Below, piece after piece: positions 43,169 through 55,200 of a DNA stretch of 64,000 bases. This DNA is from Melieria omissa (Eukaryota > Arthropoda > Insecta > Diptera > Ulidiidae), in NCBI GenBank assembly GCA_963971225.1, contig OZ020269.1, forward strand, positions 87,660,783 through 87,724,782, read 5' to 3'. Made by a program: the position numbers and the translations under genes. Numbering within the stretch: position 1 is the first letter of the stretch; every line of letters begins with the position of its first letter. The notes below the pieces were generated by a model, which saw nothing but the letters and a program-made list of their open reading frames with translations, made no database searches and was not told where the DNA came from.

Positions 43169-46100
43169 TTAGTTAATTTCTTGATGATTGTCAATGGTTG
43201 GCACCAAAGCGAGTTTTACGATCGGTCTTTTGAGCATGCCAGTGACTGTTTTGACGGTTACAACCCGAACGAGATCATCGCTCCCTCGATGTAATGAAAC
43301 GACGCGACCCATGGGCCAATGACCGACTGGAAACCGATCATCCTTGATGATCACCAAATCGTTTTCCTTGAGGTTCGGTTGCTTATTTTGCCACTTGATT
43401 CGAATTAGCATGGTGGACAAAACATCGTTCTTGAATCGTTGCCAAAAGTGCTGAACCATTTGATCCATTAATTGGTGTCGTTTAATTGGGTTCAATTCAG
43501 ATTGTGGTTGGGGTCGTGCTAAAAGCGCATTTCCTGTGAGAAAATGTCCGGGTGTCAATGCGGAAAAATCATCGGCATTGTCGGTGATTGGCGAAATTGG
43601 CCGTGAGTTAAGTACGGCCTCAATACGAACCAAAACCGTTGAAAATTCTTCAAATGTGAGTTTGGCATTTCTGATGACTCTTGATAAGTGGAATTTCATG
43701 GATTTGACGGCGGCTTCGACCAAACCGTTGAAATGAGGTGCACTAGGTGGGCTAAAATGCCATTGAATGTGTCGATTAGCTAATGCTGGAAGAATTTCCT
43801 TCTCGATTGATTGAAGAAATTCGGTATGACGTCGTTGACTCTCGTTGTCGGCGCCGACGAAATTCGTTCCACAATCGCTAAACACGTCATGACAGAATCC
43901 ACGACGGGCGATGAATCGGTCGAATGCGTGAAGAAATGTTTGTGTCGTGAGATCGCCAGCTGCTTCTAAATGAACAGCCTTGGTGGCCATACATGTGAAC
44001 ACCGCAACGTAGCCCTTGTATGATGATTGGCCACGACCCTTTGAAGCGCGAATATCATATGGACCTGCGTAATCGACAATAGTTGATGAGAATGGTCGTG
44101 AGTTGGTATCAACACGTGCAGTGGGCAACGAACCCATTTGTTGGTGTGATAAAACTGGACGTGCCTTGAAACAAGTGACACAGTTGCGAATGAAGCGACG
44201 AGCGAAATTGCGCACGTCAAGAATCCAATAATTTTGTCGAATTTGACTGACGGTGACCTGTGGCCCACCGTGCAACGTGAGACGATGATAAAAATCCGTG
44301 ATTAACACTGCGAAATGGTTTTTTGAAGGCAGTATTATTGGAAATTTCTCTTCAAACGACAAGAATGCATTTCGCAAACGACCGTTAACCCGAAGAATAC
44401 CGCTGTCGTCGATGAATGGATTGAGTCGATATAATTTGCTGATTCTCTTTAGTGGCCTTTGATCTTGAATTGTTTTGAGTTCCACTGAGAATTCATTTGC
44501 CTGAATCCACCGAATGAGTGAACGTTCACTATGTTGGATTTCGATGACAGTAAGCGGAGCGACTTGTTGAATGAGTTGTTTCGTTGGAATGGACAGCGAT
44601 GAAGGTGGTGGTCGTTGTAATTTGAGTTTGATTGAAGAGCGAACCATGCTTACGAAGCGCATAGCGTATGCGATGGCACGAAGAAGACGATTGAAGTTTG
44701 AAAATCGTTGGATGAGCGTGTTAACGTTGGAGACTTCCTTGACGGTGTGATTAATTGATTTGAACCTTCCACGAAGCTCGTTTTTCTCGTCGTCATAAAT
44801 TTCGAACGGGGAATCTGGCCATTCAGATTGAGGCAACGAGAGAAATTGTGGTCCATGCCATCATAGTGAGGAGTCGCGCAATTCGGCAACAGTTAAGCCA
44901 CGACTATTCAAATCAGCTGGGTTTTCATTAGTACGGACATGACGCCATTGCTCAATGTCAGTCGATGACAGAATTTTGTGAATTCGATTACAAATGAACA
45001 CTGCCCAACGATTGGGATCTCCTCGAATCCAGGACAAGACGATACTTGAGTCGGTCCACATAAAGACTTGATCATGTGTGATACTTAATGATTGTTTGAC
45101 TGACTCGAGTAATTTGACTGCCAACACCGCACCGCATAATTCTGCTCGAGGCGTTGTTAAAGGTTTCCGCATTGGTGTCAATTTACTTTTTGCGATTAAT
45201 AACTTTGAATGGATTTGTTCGTTTGAATCGACAGTTCGGAGATAAATAGATGTGGAATAAGCTTTGTTTGAACTATCGCAGAAAACGTGAAGCTGTCTAT
45301 TTTTGTTGGTTGATGACGTCTTGACCCAACGAGGAATTTTAATTTCTTTGATCAGCTGAAGTTGCTCGAGGGTTTGCTCCCATTCTGATTGGATTTCAAT
45401 AGATACTACGAGATCATCCCAATCAAATTTCTGTTCCCATAACTTATTCAAAAAGATTTTTTGTTTGGTTATGAAGGGGTTGAGCCAACCGAGTGGGTCG
45501 AACAGGCGAGCGATTGTTGATAAGACGTTGCGCTTTGTGAGCCGTTTATCGGTCAAAATGTTGAAGGTGAACATGAAGAAATCGTTAATACTTGACCATC
45601 CCAGACCGAGTGCTTTGATGGCCTCTTCGGCATTGAATAAACACATCGGGTTTTGATCACGATATTTGGTGGGGATGTGGTGAAGAATTTCAGGCGAGTT
45701 GCTAGCCCATTTCCGAAGTTCAAATCCGGCACTTCGAAGCAATTGAATGAGTCCTTGAATCATATTGATAGCGTCTTCGATTGTCTCGCTACCTGTGATG
45801 ATATCATCTACATACGTTTCAACCTTAAGTGCGGTATAAATCGCGGGTGAGCTGACCTTGACTTGCTCAGCTAACATATGAATGGTTTTAATTGCTTGAT
45901 ACGGTGATGGTGCGATACCAAAGGTGACGGTTTGAAGAGCGTAGGTTTTAATGCCCGAATGATCATCATCTTGCCACAAAATGTATTGATAGTGGGTGTC
46001 GTCTGCATGCATATCGATGCAGCGATACATTTTTTCGATATCGGCTATGAAAACATATTTATGCGTGCGCCAGTTCAGAATAATTGAAACCAAATCGGCT

Positions 46101-48577
46101 TGCAAGACGGGACCGGTAGTTAAAACATCATTTAGTGAATGCCCATTTGTCGATTTGGCTGAGCCATCAAACACTTGACGCAATTTGGTTGTGAGACTGG
46201 ATTCCTTGTGGACAGCATGATGAGGCAGATAATAATGCTTGTCCTTAACCTCATGAACGAGTTTGACTTGGTCTAGTTGCTGGTACTCGTTGAAAACCTT
46301 AAAATATGCTTGTTTGAAGTCTTCATCGCGAGCGAAACGACGTTGCAGGGATTGAAAACGTTTGAGTGCCATGTCGTATGATGAACCCAATTGTATTGAT
46401 GAATCAAAATATGACTTAAATGGTAAACGTACCATAAATTTCCCATTAGGTTGACGAGTGGTAGTCTGTTCATAAAACTTCTCGGTCCATTTATCCTCCT
46501 TGGATAGCTCCTTAACTGTCGGTACCTCTTCCACTTCATGAAATTTCGTGAGATACTCACCGAGTTGAATGGTTGAAATATGATGGCAATCGGTTAATGG
46601 AAAAGTGACAACATTATTTTGTTGAAACAACTCTCCGAACAGTATCCATCCCAACCTCGTGTATTGAGCGACAGGTTCACCCACCTTACCTTTACGCAAC
46701 CCTTCCTCAATGACTCGGCCATAGACGTCACCGCCTAAGAGCAGATCGATTTGACCCGGAGTTGCATAATAAGGATCAGCAAGCAGCAAATTTTCCAGGT
46801 GAGGCCACGCTTTTACTGTGACTCTATGCAAAGGTAACTCTGATGTAATCGATGGAAGGATAGCAAAATTTGATGTGAGGTTGAAGTTTGGATCGACGAC
46901 CGAATGAATGTTGAGAGTTAATCCCTTATCGGCGATCTTGTACTGAGGTTCGCCCATGGGACGGTAACCGATGCAGAATGGTATAAGCGTTAATTTCAAT
47001 CGTTGAGCTGCACGTTCCGTGATAATTGATTGTTGTGATCCTTTATCGACTAATGCACGAAGACGTATAAGTTGCCCGGATGCGTCGAGCACATTCACAA
47101 TGGCTGTTGCAAGGAGAACTGTTGAATTTGAGTGTACCAAATTGGTTGAAACAAACTGCGGGTTGATCGTCGGGGCATGATTCACGTAGGATGGTGTCGA
47201 TGCCATGTTTGTCTTTGGAACTAGAGATGGGGTCGATAATGAATTTGAATTGTTAAAATGCAGCAGGGTGTGATGTCTGCCACCACATGTGAAACAAGAG
47301 TGTTTGCTGGTGCATTGCGTTGATATCGAATGACCGAGGCAATTGCAACACAATTTCTGTTGACTGGCAAAATTCTTACGTTCAAATGGCGACCATTGCA
47401 AGAACTGTTGACACTTGCGAAGAACGTGAGGACCTTTACAATTTTCAATCGGACAAACGATTGGTTTTTTCGAAACATGAAAGTTGCGTATTTCGTTGCG
47501 ACCGTGTGATTGTTTTGATGAATGTATTGATCTTTGATTCCTCGACGACCTTGAATCGATGTTGTTATTTGTGTGTGTGGCGGCCTCAGCAATGAGAAAT
47601 GTTGATTTGAGAAAATCGAGCAATTGTTGGAGTTTCGCAACTTTCTTTGGTTCCTTACGGTGTTTTTCAAAATCGAGACGCGTAGCTGGTGATAGTTTTT
47701 CGAGTAGATGGAATGCAAAAAACTCGGAATTTTCCTCGATATGGAATTTGAGGTTCTGCAGTTGGAAAAGACAAGCACGTACAGAATCGTGCAAAGATTT
47801 CAGCTCAGCAGCAGATTCGCGTTGAGTATACGTTGGCAAATTCATAAATTTTTTCATGAACGCGGTGAAGAGAACTTGATCGTTGCTATAACGGTCTTTC
47901 AAATCTTCCAAAGCTTCATCGTACGTATCGTCCGAAACATCCAAATGAGCAATAGCTGAGGTCACATTTGCGGTTAGAAATGATTTGAGATACACGAATT
48001 TTTGATGTTTGGACAGCTTTGAATTCTTGTGGATTGTCTGAAATGACGCATAAAAAGTGGGCCATTCAGTAGGCTCACCGTCGAACCTTTCGATTTTAAA
48101 TTCAGGAGGCCTAAATGAGCTATCGGTGTGGATCTCACGTATGATCGTATTAATCGTTTCGTTTGTAGTAGGAGCCGAGATAACGGAAGTCGATGGAGTA
48201 GTTGTGTTTGCTTGACGGTCGGGATAAAGTTGGTCGAACACAGTTTCAATATGATCGATGGCGTCGGCATGTTCCGATTGAAAAGCCCCAAAAATATCGT
48301 TTTTAAAATATTCATTGTCGCGAGATAACCTTAAATGCACCAACGTTCGATGATTTTCGTTGAAAGTCTGAAGCGAATGTGCGATCCGATTGAGACGTGT
48401 CATAAAGTGCCCCTTTGACCGTCGACTTGGTCCATCTCTATCGAAGTTAGGGCGCTCCCTACGGAGTCGTTCAAGCAAATCGAGTTGTTCCGCCACTAAT
48501 TGCTCTTCTTCACTGATGGGGACTGATTTGTCAGCCATTGAATCGTCGTTGGACATGTCGATAGAAATTATTGCCAA
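43169..48577 (-). pseudogene. gag-pol: BEL2 Gag-Pol, one nonsense codon before integrase
   Basis: The first block, 48577 to 44861 (1238 codons), starts M-A-I-I-S-I-D-M. It holds Gag, nucleocapsid C-C-N-C-L-G-H...C-F-T-C-G-G-R-H-H near residue 410, protease with L-V-D-K-G-S-Q (Asp kept, Lys at the next position unusual), RT with Y-V-D-D-I near 900, and RNase H to about 1230. A TGA at about 44858 sits where L-W-W-H-G-P would read, so it is probably TGG mutated to TGA. After it the same frame continues as integrase (43169-44836) with H-G-G-P-Q-V...C-V-T-C, D-Y-A-G-P, F-S-D-C-G-T-N-F-V-G and G-L-V-E-A-A-V-K. Everything except the one codon looks functional. Confidence 0.92.
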
Positions 48578-48813
48578 ACAAAAATGCTTAAAGCCACTTA
48601 CCTCTAAAACCTGCGCCTTTTCTCAACCCTGATTTGGATGTTGTGACTCGTCGTTCCGACAGTGACTATGTGCGTTGATTGTCCACCGATGCCGTTCCAC
48701 CTTTTGATGATTCCAGATGAAGTTGAAATTTGCAAACTTGATTGTAGTATGAGATGAGATTTACGAATAATTGTTTATTGCCAGGAATAATTTATCCGGC
48801 TCGAAGGACCATT

Positions 48814-49028
48814 TGTTTAGATGATGATGATGTAATTATGAAAAATCTGGTTCCAATTCGATGTAAAATAGAAAAATGAGTTAAGAACACGTGTTGACTG
48901 TGCGAAGTCCAAAAAGAGAAGAAGAAAGAACTTTATTTAACATGACAGGTAGACATTTTCTGGATCCCAGTGTTGGGTAACGCAAACAAAATCTTTAAGT
49001 GTTTTTTAGGTTGTACTGATAGTCAACA
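48814..49028 (-). repeat. BEL2 5' LTR
   Basis: 215 bp; differs from the 3' LTR by one extra GAA. About 240 bp of leader separates it from the gag start. Confidence 0.93.
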
Positions 49029-50981
49029 CTTTGGTAAAAAATTATTAATTCTTTTGGTGGAATATACAGGTCTTCCCCATCGCATAACTCTTTGACAAAG
49101 ATTAGATTATTGATTGTCTCAGTTCTTAACCGATTTCTACGCTCGGTTTTGATTATTTTCATTACAGAAAAACACCGCTCGGCGGCTGCGCTACTATGTG
49201 GCAAAACAGCCAGCTTACACATATATTGACTTAAGTTTTTAAACAAAAATTCATTGTACTTGTTTTTTTCACTGCTTAAAGCATTCCACCCTGCTACTAT
49301 ATCTTGGCCGAAGACTTCCTCCACTTTTTCTTTTCTAAAAAAAATAAACGATCTCCATTCACTATTCATCGTTTCTTCACAAACGGTTGAAAATGGAAAT
49401 GCTTGTAATAATGGTAAAATAGTGAGCATCTTATTTGTTTGAATTTTGTTTGGACTCAGGTACTCTAACAATTTTAATTTAGTGCTACTAAAATCAAATC
49501 GGTTTTTAAGCTCGTCACACAAACTAATGTAGTAATTCACTAAGTCTTTTTTTATAATATTAACATCACATAACTGATAATTTTTTTCGAAAAATTCGTT
49601 GCATTTTAAACCAAAGTACATTGAAGAATATGGTAAGTGAATACTTTTATTTTTATATTTTGCATCCACAGAAATTGAATCGAAAGTTATAAAGTTTTGA
49701 AGTAATTCCGTGAAAAATTATGAAATGCGAGAATGCAACAAATGTATTAGTGTGCCTTTTGACTGATATTCTTTATTAAAAGAATTTATTTTTTTTCAGA
49801 ATATAGTTTAAAAATAAAAAATAAGCATAGTTAGTCTCATTGAGTTCCTCTAAAATATTAGATGCACACGATTCATTCAATTCTTCGAATGAAAATAACA
49901 AAAAGTAATGCTTTAAAGGTTGCCATTGTTCGACTATGCGTTCAACTGCTGATTCCAAAGATAGCCACCGGGTTTCACAAACTCTTAAAAGGTTGTGCTC
50001 TGAGGTTTGAAAACTATCTTGAAACTTTTTGAAGTCATTACGACGTTTTGAACTATGCGAGAAGAATGCATACACGTTTTTTACCAACTTCTCGAGTCTT
50101 CCAGGTAATTGCTTGGAAGCAGCAGATGAACACAAGTTCAACGAGTGGCACGTGCATCCTAAATAGAATAAATTATTGTTTTCTTTTTCAAATTTTTGCT
50201 TTAAGCTATTCCACCTTCCGCTCATTACTGACGCGTTGTCAGTTGCAAGACCTATTAAGTTGTTTAGAGGTATTTTCAATGACTTTAAATAGTTCACCGT
50301 AATACTGTGCAATCCATGCGCAGTTGCATCTTCAATCTGCAGAAGTCCAAAAAACCTATCCACCACAGTACATTTGTCGGCTGGAAGGTAACGGACAATT
50401 AGGACCAGGCATTTGGTCATGCTGATGTCCGTTCCTTCATCAATGATCAGAGAGAAGCAAGTTGAACGCAATTCCTTTGCAATCCTTTCTCTAGCATATG
50501 GAGCCAAAATTGTATTTACCATTGCTGCAGCTTTTAGAGAACCACACTTAATAGGATCTTTACTGGGGCACATCAAATTAAAAAGCTTCGGCATTGAGTT
50601 TAATGTTCTAAATGAGAGCGAGTGCTGTATACAGTATATAACCATAGTTATTTCTTTCGACGTTTTTTCAGACGATGCAGATTGTTGTGCAACGCTTTCG
50701 ACCACGGAAAGTTGTTTTAGTTTGTTGGCGTCTTGTGACTTCACTGCATTTAAGTGCTTTGATGATGTTGAATGCCGTTCCAAAAGTGTGACATCATTCG
50801 CCAGCGAGCTATTGCACAGTTTGCAAAATGCACGTTCTTCAATGCACATTAACCAGTCCCGGCTCTCCTCCCATTGTGCTTTGTACTGTTGAATGTATTT
50901 TTTTTTTTTTTTTTGGGAGCTCGGACTCGCTAATTCCAGCGGCAGGTACAACTTCGTCTCCAAGCGCATTGCCATCGCCAT
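49029..50981 (-). pseudogene. hAT2 transposase, frameshifted
   Basis: The N-terminal block, 50981 to 49776 (401 codons), includes a BED-like finger (F-C-K-L-C...H-S-T-S-S-K-H) near residues 53-77, I-I-D-E-G-T-D-I-S near 185 and A-T-D-N-A-S-V-M-S near 250. The frame slips at an A-run near 49790, meets a TAA near 49710, then resumes from 49669 as the C-terminal hAT dimerisation block with L-P-H-S-S-A-A-A-E-R-C-F-S near residue 160 of that part. The layout matches the ZMYM/ZBED-related hAT proteins in which BED is followed by a T-D-N-A-S-V-M-S motif. BEL2 inserted at the extreme 3' end, so the natural stop is uncertain. Confidence 0.82.
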
Positions 50982-51405
50982 AGGGTAGTCTAAAAACTAA
51001 ACGTTACTAAAAAATAAAGGCAAAAACGATACAACTTACTTTATTAGAAATTTTTCCATTTTGCTTGCACCTGCCGCCAAAACAATTGTCAAACTGTCAA
51101 CGATTCCGAAATGCCAATGCTGCCAAAATTATTTGTAGTGCACTGCTTTCGAAGTGATGAGAGTGCTACCAAATCGTTTTTTTCACATTTTCACTTATAA
51201 TCTTCAATGCAGCCCTAACATAAATTTTACAACATAAAGCTCTAATTTACTTGGAGTAATAAGTTCGTTAATAGAAAAATTCATATTCCAAAAAAAGGTG
51301 GTAGATTTTAAGCCCTCCGTGGTAGATGTGGTAGAAACCTGATTTTCAAAATAAATGTGGTAGATCTACCACATATGTGGTAGAAGTAAGCACACTGCTT
51401 GCAAC

Positions 51406-52295
51406 CCGTGCAAGAATCGAACGATCGATCGCCAGCAGCATTGTTCGAATCTGCTGACGCTGCTTCGCTACCGCGAAGTAGCTGGGTCGGTGGCCTGCGC
51501 TGGCGACGACGACAGCAGTGTTGTCTGCTTACGCAACGGTGTGCGGGCTGCAGAGTCGCCGGTTTAATTTGTGGCGGCGGGTTGCGACGTCGTCGGGTTA
51601 ACTTGTATGTATCCCTCGGCAGAGCAAAGACAGAAATATTTAAATCCAAATCGAATTGGTTTCGATTCCAAAAATATCTTACAAGAATGTCTACCAAAGT
51701 ATGAAATCATTTTCTCATCGATTCAAAGATTTCGAACAAAAATCCCGAATTGCAGAAACTTAGCGTAGTGTTGTAACGAGTTACATACAAAACACCAATG
51801 AATAACCGCATCTTTCAGCATTTGTGGAAAATAAGGGATCGCTGGAGTCTATATTTAAATCAATCACCTCATCATCAATAGAAAGCTCAACATATTCTAA
51901 GGCGTTTAGTGCTCGTAGAGGGAATGCCAAAAAGCCAGATCACTTACGCTGTCACGAGTGTTCCAAACCAATAACTTGCCATTTTTTTCATACAAGTTCA
52001 GATGAAGCATCAGTTGCTTATAAGTTGTTGTGATTTGTGAACCGAAAAACACGAGAAATCGGTAAGTGGTTTATTCGCATTTGTCAACGACACGACGATA
52101 AATTTGGGATCAGGGCGTTGTGTGAGTGTTCCCGATCCGATTGTGAAAATGCGTATTTGGAAGACTTACTCCACTTTGGGTTTTCTGGTATGAATTCGCC
52201 ATGACATTTTTGTTGGTCTTGACATTCACGCTCGTTCTCGACAATATCTGCCGAACTTAAATTTTTACTGTTATCATTGAAGAAACATACTATTT
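51406..52295. other. No recognised gene
   Basis: About 900 bases. The first part continues the repeat next to hAT2's left flank: CGTGCAAG...ATCGATCG...CAGCAGCA at 51411 resembles 42424, so hAT2 landed in a short roughly 62-bp tandem duplication. Small frames are present on both strands without recognisable domains. Confidence 0.5.
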
Positions 52296-52643
52296 CTAAA
52301 GCTTCAGCAACTTTTTTAGAATTGGCAGCTGAATGTTTTCTACGACATCGGCGTTGTTATTAAAAAAAACCAAATTTAAATAGCACTTATTGTTAATTCG
52401 TATTTCAAGAACTTGGTCTTTTCTTGTCTTTTTCCTTTCATAAAAATAATGTTCTTCCTCTTCCTCCCATTTCCCAAGCGGCCGCAGCGTTGCATTTGTC
52501 AGCGGTTTGTGTGACGGTGTTGCCACAAGCGTATTTCTAACTGCTTCGTCTTCCTCGTCCGAATCATTCAGGGCATCTTCTATTTTCCTTTTGGTCAAAT
52601 ACTTTTTGGAAAACATTACACAATGAAATGAAATGAGCTGCAA
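52296..52643 (-). CDS. Unrecognised 115-codon ORF
   Basis: Acidic, with D-S-D-E-E-D-E and E-E-E-E-E-H-Y-F-Y runs and basic segments between. I do not recognise it. Its neighbours are all transposon fragments on the same strand, so it may be a transposase tail. Confidence 0.25.
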   Translation of the reverse strand: MQLISFHCVMFSKKYLTKRKIEDALNDSDEEDEAVRNTLVATPSHKPLTNATLRPLGKWEEEEEHYFYERKKTRKDQVLEIRINNKCYLNLVFFNNNADVVENIQLPILKKLLKL

Positions 52644-52839
52644 AAAGCTGTTGAGGTGTATTGCAACTTAAAAACTAAATTATTCCAAAGTTTTCATAGT
52701 ACAAACAATTTCAGCCCTTTATTTTGAACTAAAAAACAATGATATATCCGATATATCAAATAAACATGTTATATCCGATATGATTATGGAACATATGAAT
52801 TTCAACGAATGCTGAAATCATTCATTCATAGTCTTTTGA

Positions 52840-53460
52840 TTTGTAGCTGCCCAAGAAATTCTCTTTAACATCTTTGAAACACAGCCATGCTTCCCTCCTT
52901 CTCGCTTAAGTTGCTCTCGAATACAGTGTCCTTAATTTTCGCATCACTAATCCAATGGAATTTACTTCTTAGGTACTGAAAACCTTCACGGCTTTGTCCA
53001 TGGTCTTGATTAAATTTTTAGCGGCACCAAGCTCCAGATGAAGTGTGGAGAAAATTATTTTCTCTTTCGCAGCCAGAGCTTCAGCAATAACATTAAATAA
53101 CAAAAAAACAACGTTAAATTGGTTCATTACAGAAGATTTTGTCCTTTATTGATCGATGCAACTTTTAGACTCACTTTAGAAGAGTCTATAAACAGATACC
53201 ATTCAGTTTTGTCATACGGAATATTCAGTGCTTCTGGTAACCCAGAAATATCCATATTATCAGCTGAAGTAAAAAACCATTGCAACTCATGGTGATCGAC
53301 GGCGTGGTGCTTCGACTAAGGTATTTTTATCTACCATCTTGTGGTCACGAAGTACAGATGCAGAAATTTCCGTTTTCGTTTTGCTGAGACCTAATATTCT
53401 AACGAAGTGATCAAATGATTCCGTGTTAAACGGCACATGGTTGCAGTCTCCAATGGCGAT
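52840..53460 (-). pseudogene. Degenerate fragment of an arthropod repeat-family protein
   Basis: Minus-strand pieces in several frames: L-G-L-S-K-T-K-T-E-I-S-A-S-V-L-R-D-H near 53400, then W-Y-L-F-I-D-S-S-K-V-S-L-K near 53180, then I-I-F-S-T-L-H-L-E-L-G-A-A-K-N-L near 53040. By recall this order matches a large uncharacterised protein family common as repeats in arthropod genomes. I cannot name it. Stops and gaps make it dead. Confidence 0.45.
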
Positions 53461-53772
53461 TGACTCCAGTTTAAATGTTCGCGCGCCCACTGCACTCTGG
53501 CTTTTTTAATTTTCTCCAAAATGTATGGTTTTTCACGGGTCGTCTACCAAACAGTCCCGCAGATCGTAGTCGACGCTTTATAGTGCCAATCGATGGGTTT
53601 GTGTCGGTCGGAGACGCAATCTCAGTCAAAATGTCACGATCAACGGTGGAGCTAGTGATTTTGGGCCTGCCGGGACTGCACTTCTTTATGGCACCTTCAC
53701 ATATCTTATTTCTTTTTAAAACTTTCGTAATGGTTGAAGTACTAACGCGAAACTGCTTCGCCCGCTGTCTAA
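53461..53772 (-). pseudogene. Tc1-like transposase, N-terminal fragment
   Basis: About 100 codons without a stop on the minus strand: helix-turn-helix V-S-T-S-T-I-T-K-V-L-K-R, the G-R-P hook C-S-P-G-R-P-K-I-T, D-R-D-I-L-T-E-I, I-K-R-R-L-R-S-A-G-L-F-G-R-R-P-V-K, and W-A-R-E-H-L-N-W-S in the following codons. These are the paired DNA-binding domains of Tc1 transposases. The DDE catalytic part is absent, and the sequence runs into the neighbouring degenerate fragment at about 53440-53470. Confidence 0.75.
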
Positions 53773-54184
53773 TCTAATCAAAAAAAGCACATGCCGTATA
53801 ATTGGCTCGAAGAAGCCGCTTTCAAGGCAGAGATATGTTTCGATGTTTTGACATGTCAAACGATGTCTGAATTACCGCCGCCGGCAATGGAGAAATGACT
53901 GCGGCATTTTTTGCACAAAACATCACATTCTGACTTTGTCTTTTCCAAAAACGGATACTTCTCGCAAAGTTTTGCGTTAAAGATGCATTTTCCTTTTCCT
54001 TTTTTTAATTTTTGTTTTAGTTTTTTAATTTTCGACAAACTGATGCGAAAAAATTTACAAAAACCGATGCGCAGCCTTTCAAAAAACAGTGTGGCCACGC
54101 CGCTGACCTCCCATCTGTTTTGTTTTTGGCCGCCTGAGCGGCCGTTTTATTTATTGAAGTAAAGGTTGACAATTTTACGCAATA
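53773..54184. other. No supported gene
   Basis: About 410 bases. An 80-codon Lys-rich minus frame (53856-54098) with two C-x2-C pairs is present but not recognisable. Confidence 0.4.
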
Positions 54185-54460
54185 TTATTTCGGATTACAA
54201 GTTGAGGACGTCTGCGCACGCCAGCAGTTAAGCCAGAGAAGAGACGAAAGCAAGGAATGGCGGACAGAAGTCCAGGGTTGCAACAGCACCTGCCAATCGT
54301 GGTGTTGCTGTTTGCGTGCCGTTTGGGCACTTGCGCAGGCTCCGCACGGATGAGTCGCAGGCCACTTGATGTGGCATTCCGCCTGCAGCGCCTCGCAGAT
54401 CTCCGCCGCTGTGGTGATTTCATCTAAATCCCTGCATTGAACCGTGGAGCAATCCTTCAC
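54185..54460 (-). pseudogene. R1/I-clade ORF1 fragment
   Basis: The 91-codon minus frame includes V-Q-C-R-D-L-D-E-I-T-T-A-A-E-I-C-E-A-L and later S-A-Q-T-A. This parallels I-E-I-K-D-I-D-E-V-T-T-K-E-E-I-L-T-A-L and T-Q-T-A-S in the ORF1 of the tandem-array element. It is a different, diverged family and is on the opposite strand from the array. Confidence 0.5.
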
Positions 54461-54540
54461 ACTGCTTTCGTATCTCGATTTACCGACTTTTGTCTCACTT
54501 GCACTTCTATATCACTTAATTGTTTGATTTTATATCGGAG

Positions 54541-55200
54541 CCACTGATAAACACGTCTTTTCGCTAAGAGACTCTCTCTCTCTCTCCACCGCCTGGTGGT
54601 GCCGGCACATTGTTGTGGCTGTTAACTTGCCACTCCCTTATTCAACAAAACTTTAATGTATATAAATTTATTTTAACTTATCTTAGACCACTTGACAGCC
54701 ACGTCTATCTTCACTCGCAGTTCGTCCAAGAAGGAAGAATGGCATCACTGCTGGTCAGCACCAAAGCTCAGGGTCATATTTCCTGAACTCCGGTGCTGCC
54801 CAGTTACTCTACTTAAAGCTATGGTCTTGCCATATTAAAACATCTTACAAAGCAAATCTTAACCTAACAAAATGAATGATTCTGCAAAGCGACCGTTTGC
54901 TGTGTAATTTGAAAATCGATTGAATGACGCTGCTAAAAACTTCTGACAGCTCGTCAGTCCTGCCAAGTCCGGCTTCTCGTTTTCACAGCTAGGTAGTGCT
55001 GCCAAGCAACTGCAGTGGCCACATTGTTGTGGCTACTAGCTTGCCACTCTTTATTGAACTGATACAAACTTAACCTAACAAAGTAATGCTTTCAAAGCGA
55101 CCGTTTTCTGACTGCAGTGGTGATCAATTCCATGACGATCCGATAACAATGCGTTTGCAGTTGCAAGCAAAATGACATTGCCGCCATGTTTGTCTTAATA
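54541..55200. repeat. Degenerate duplicated non-coding segment
   Basis: CACATTGTTGTGGCT...CTTGCCACTC occurs at about 54608 and 55021. CTTAACCTAACAAA...GCAAAGCGACCG occurs at about 54859 and CTTAACCTAACAAAGTAA...AAAGCGACCG at 55070. This may be a pair of old LTRs or a local duplication. A short CT microsatellite lies at 54573-54587. Confidence 0.5.

Larger units (their letters stand above)
42740..49028 (-). mobile_element. BEL/Pao retrotransposon BEL2, nearly intact
   Basis: LTRs at 42740..42951 (212 bp) and 48814..49028 (215 bp) have TG...CA ends and a perfect 5-bp duplication CTTTG (42735-42739, 49029-49033). The LTRs differ by one GAA insertion and no substitution I can see, so insertion is very recent. 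The coding region is a single gag-pol frame except for one TGA. Confidence 0.95.
42482..51397 (-). mobile_element. hAT transposon hAT2, decayed, split by BEL2
   Basis: Ends CAGTGTGCTTACTT (42482) and its inverse AAGTAAGCACACTG (to 51397), with the 8-bp duplication CTTGCAAC at 42474-42481 and 51398-51405. Subterminal TGTGGTAGAT motifs cluster at both ends (42513-42560; 51297-51386). Without BEL2 and its 5-bp duplication the element is about 2.6 kb. The transposase gene has a frameshift and a stop, and its end is separated by BEL2. Confidence 0.92.
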
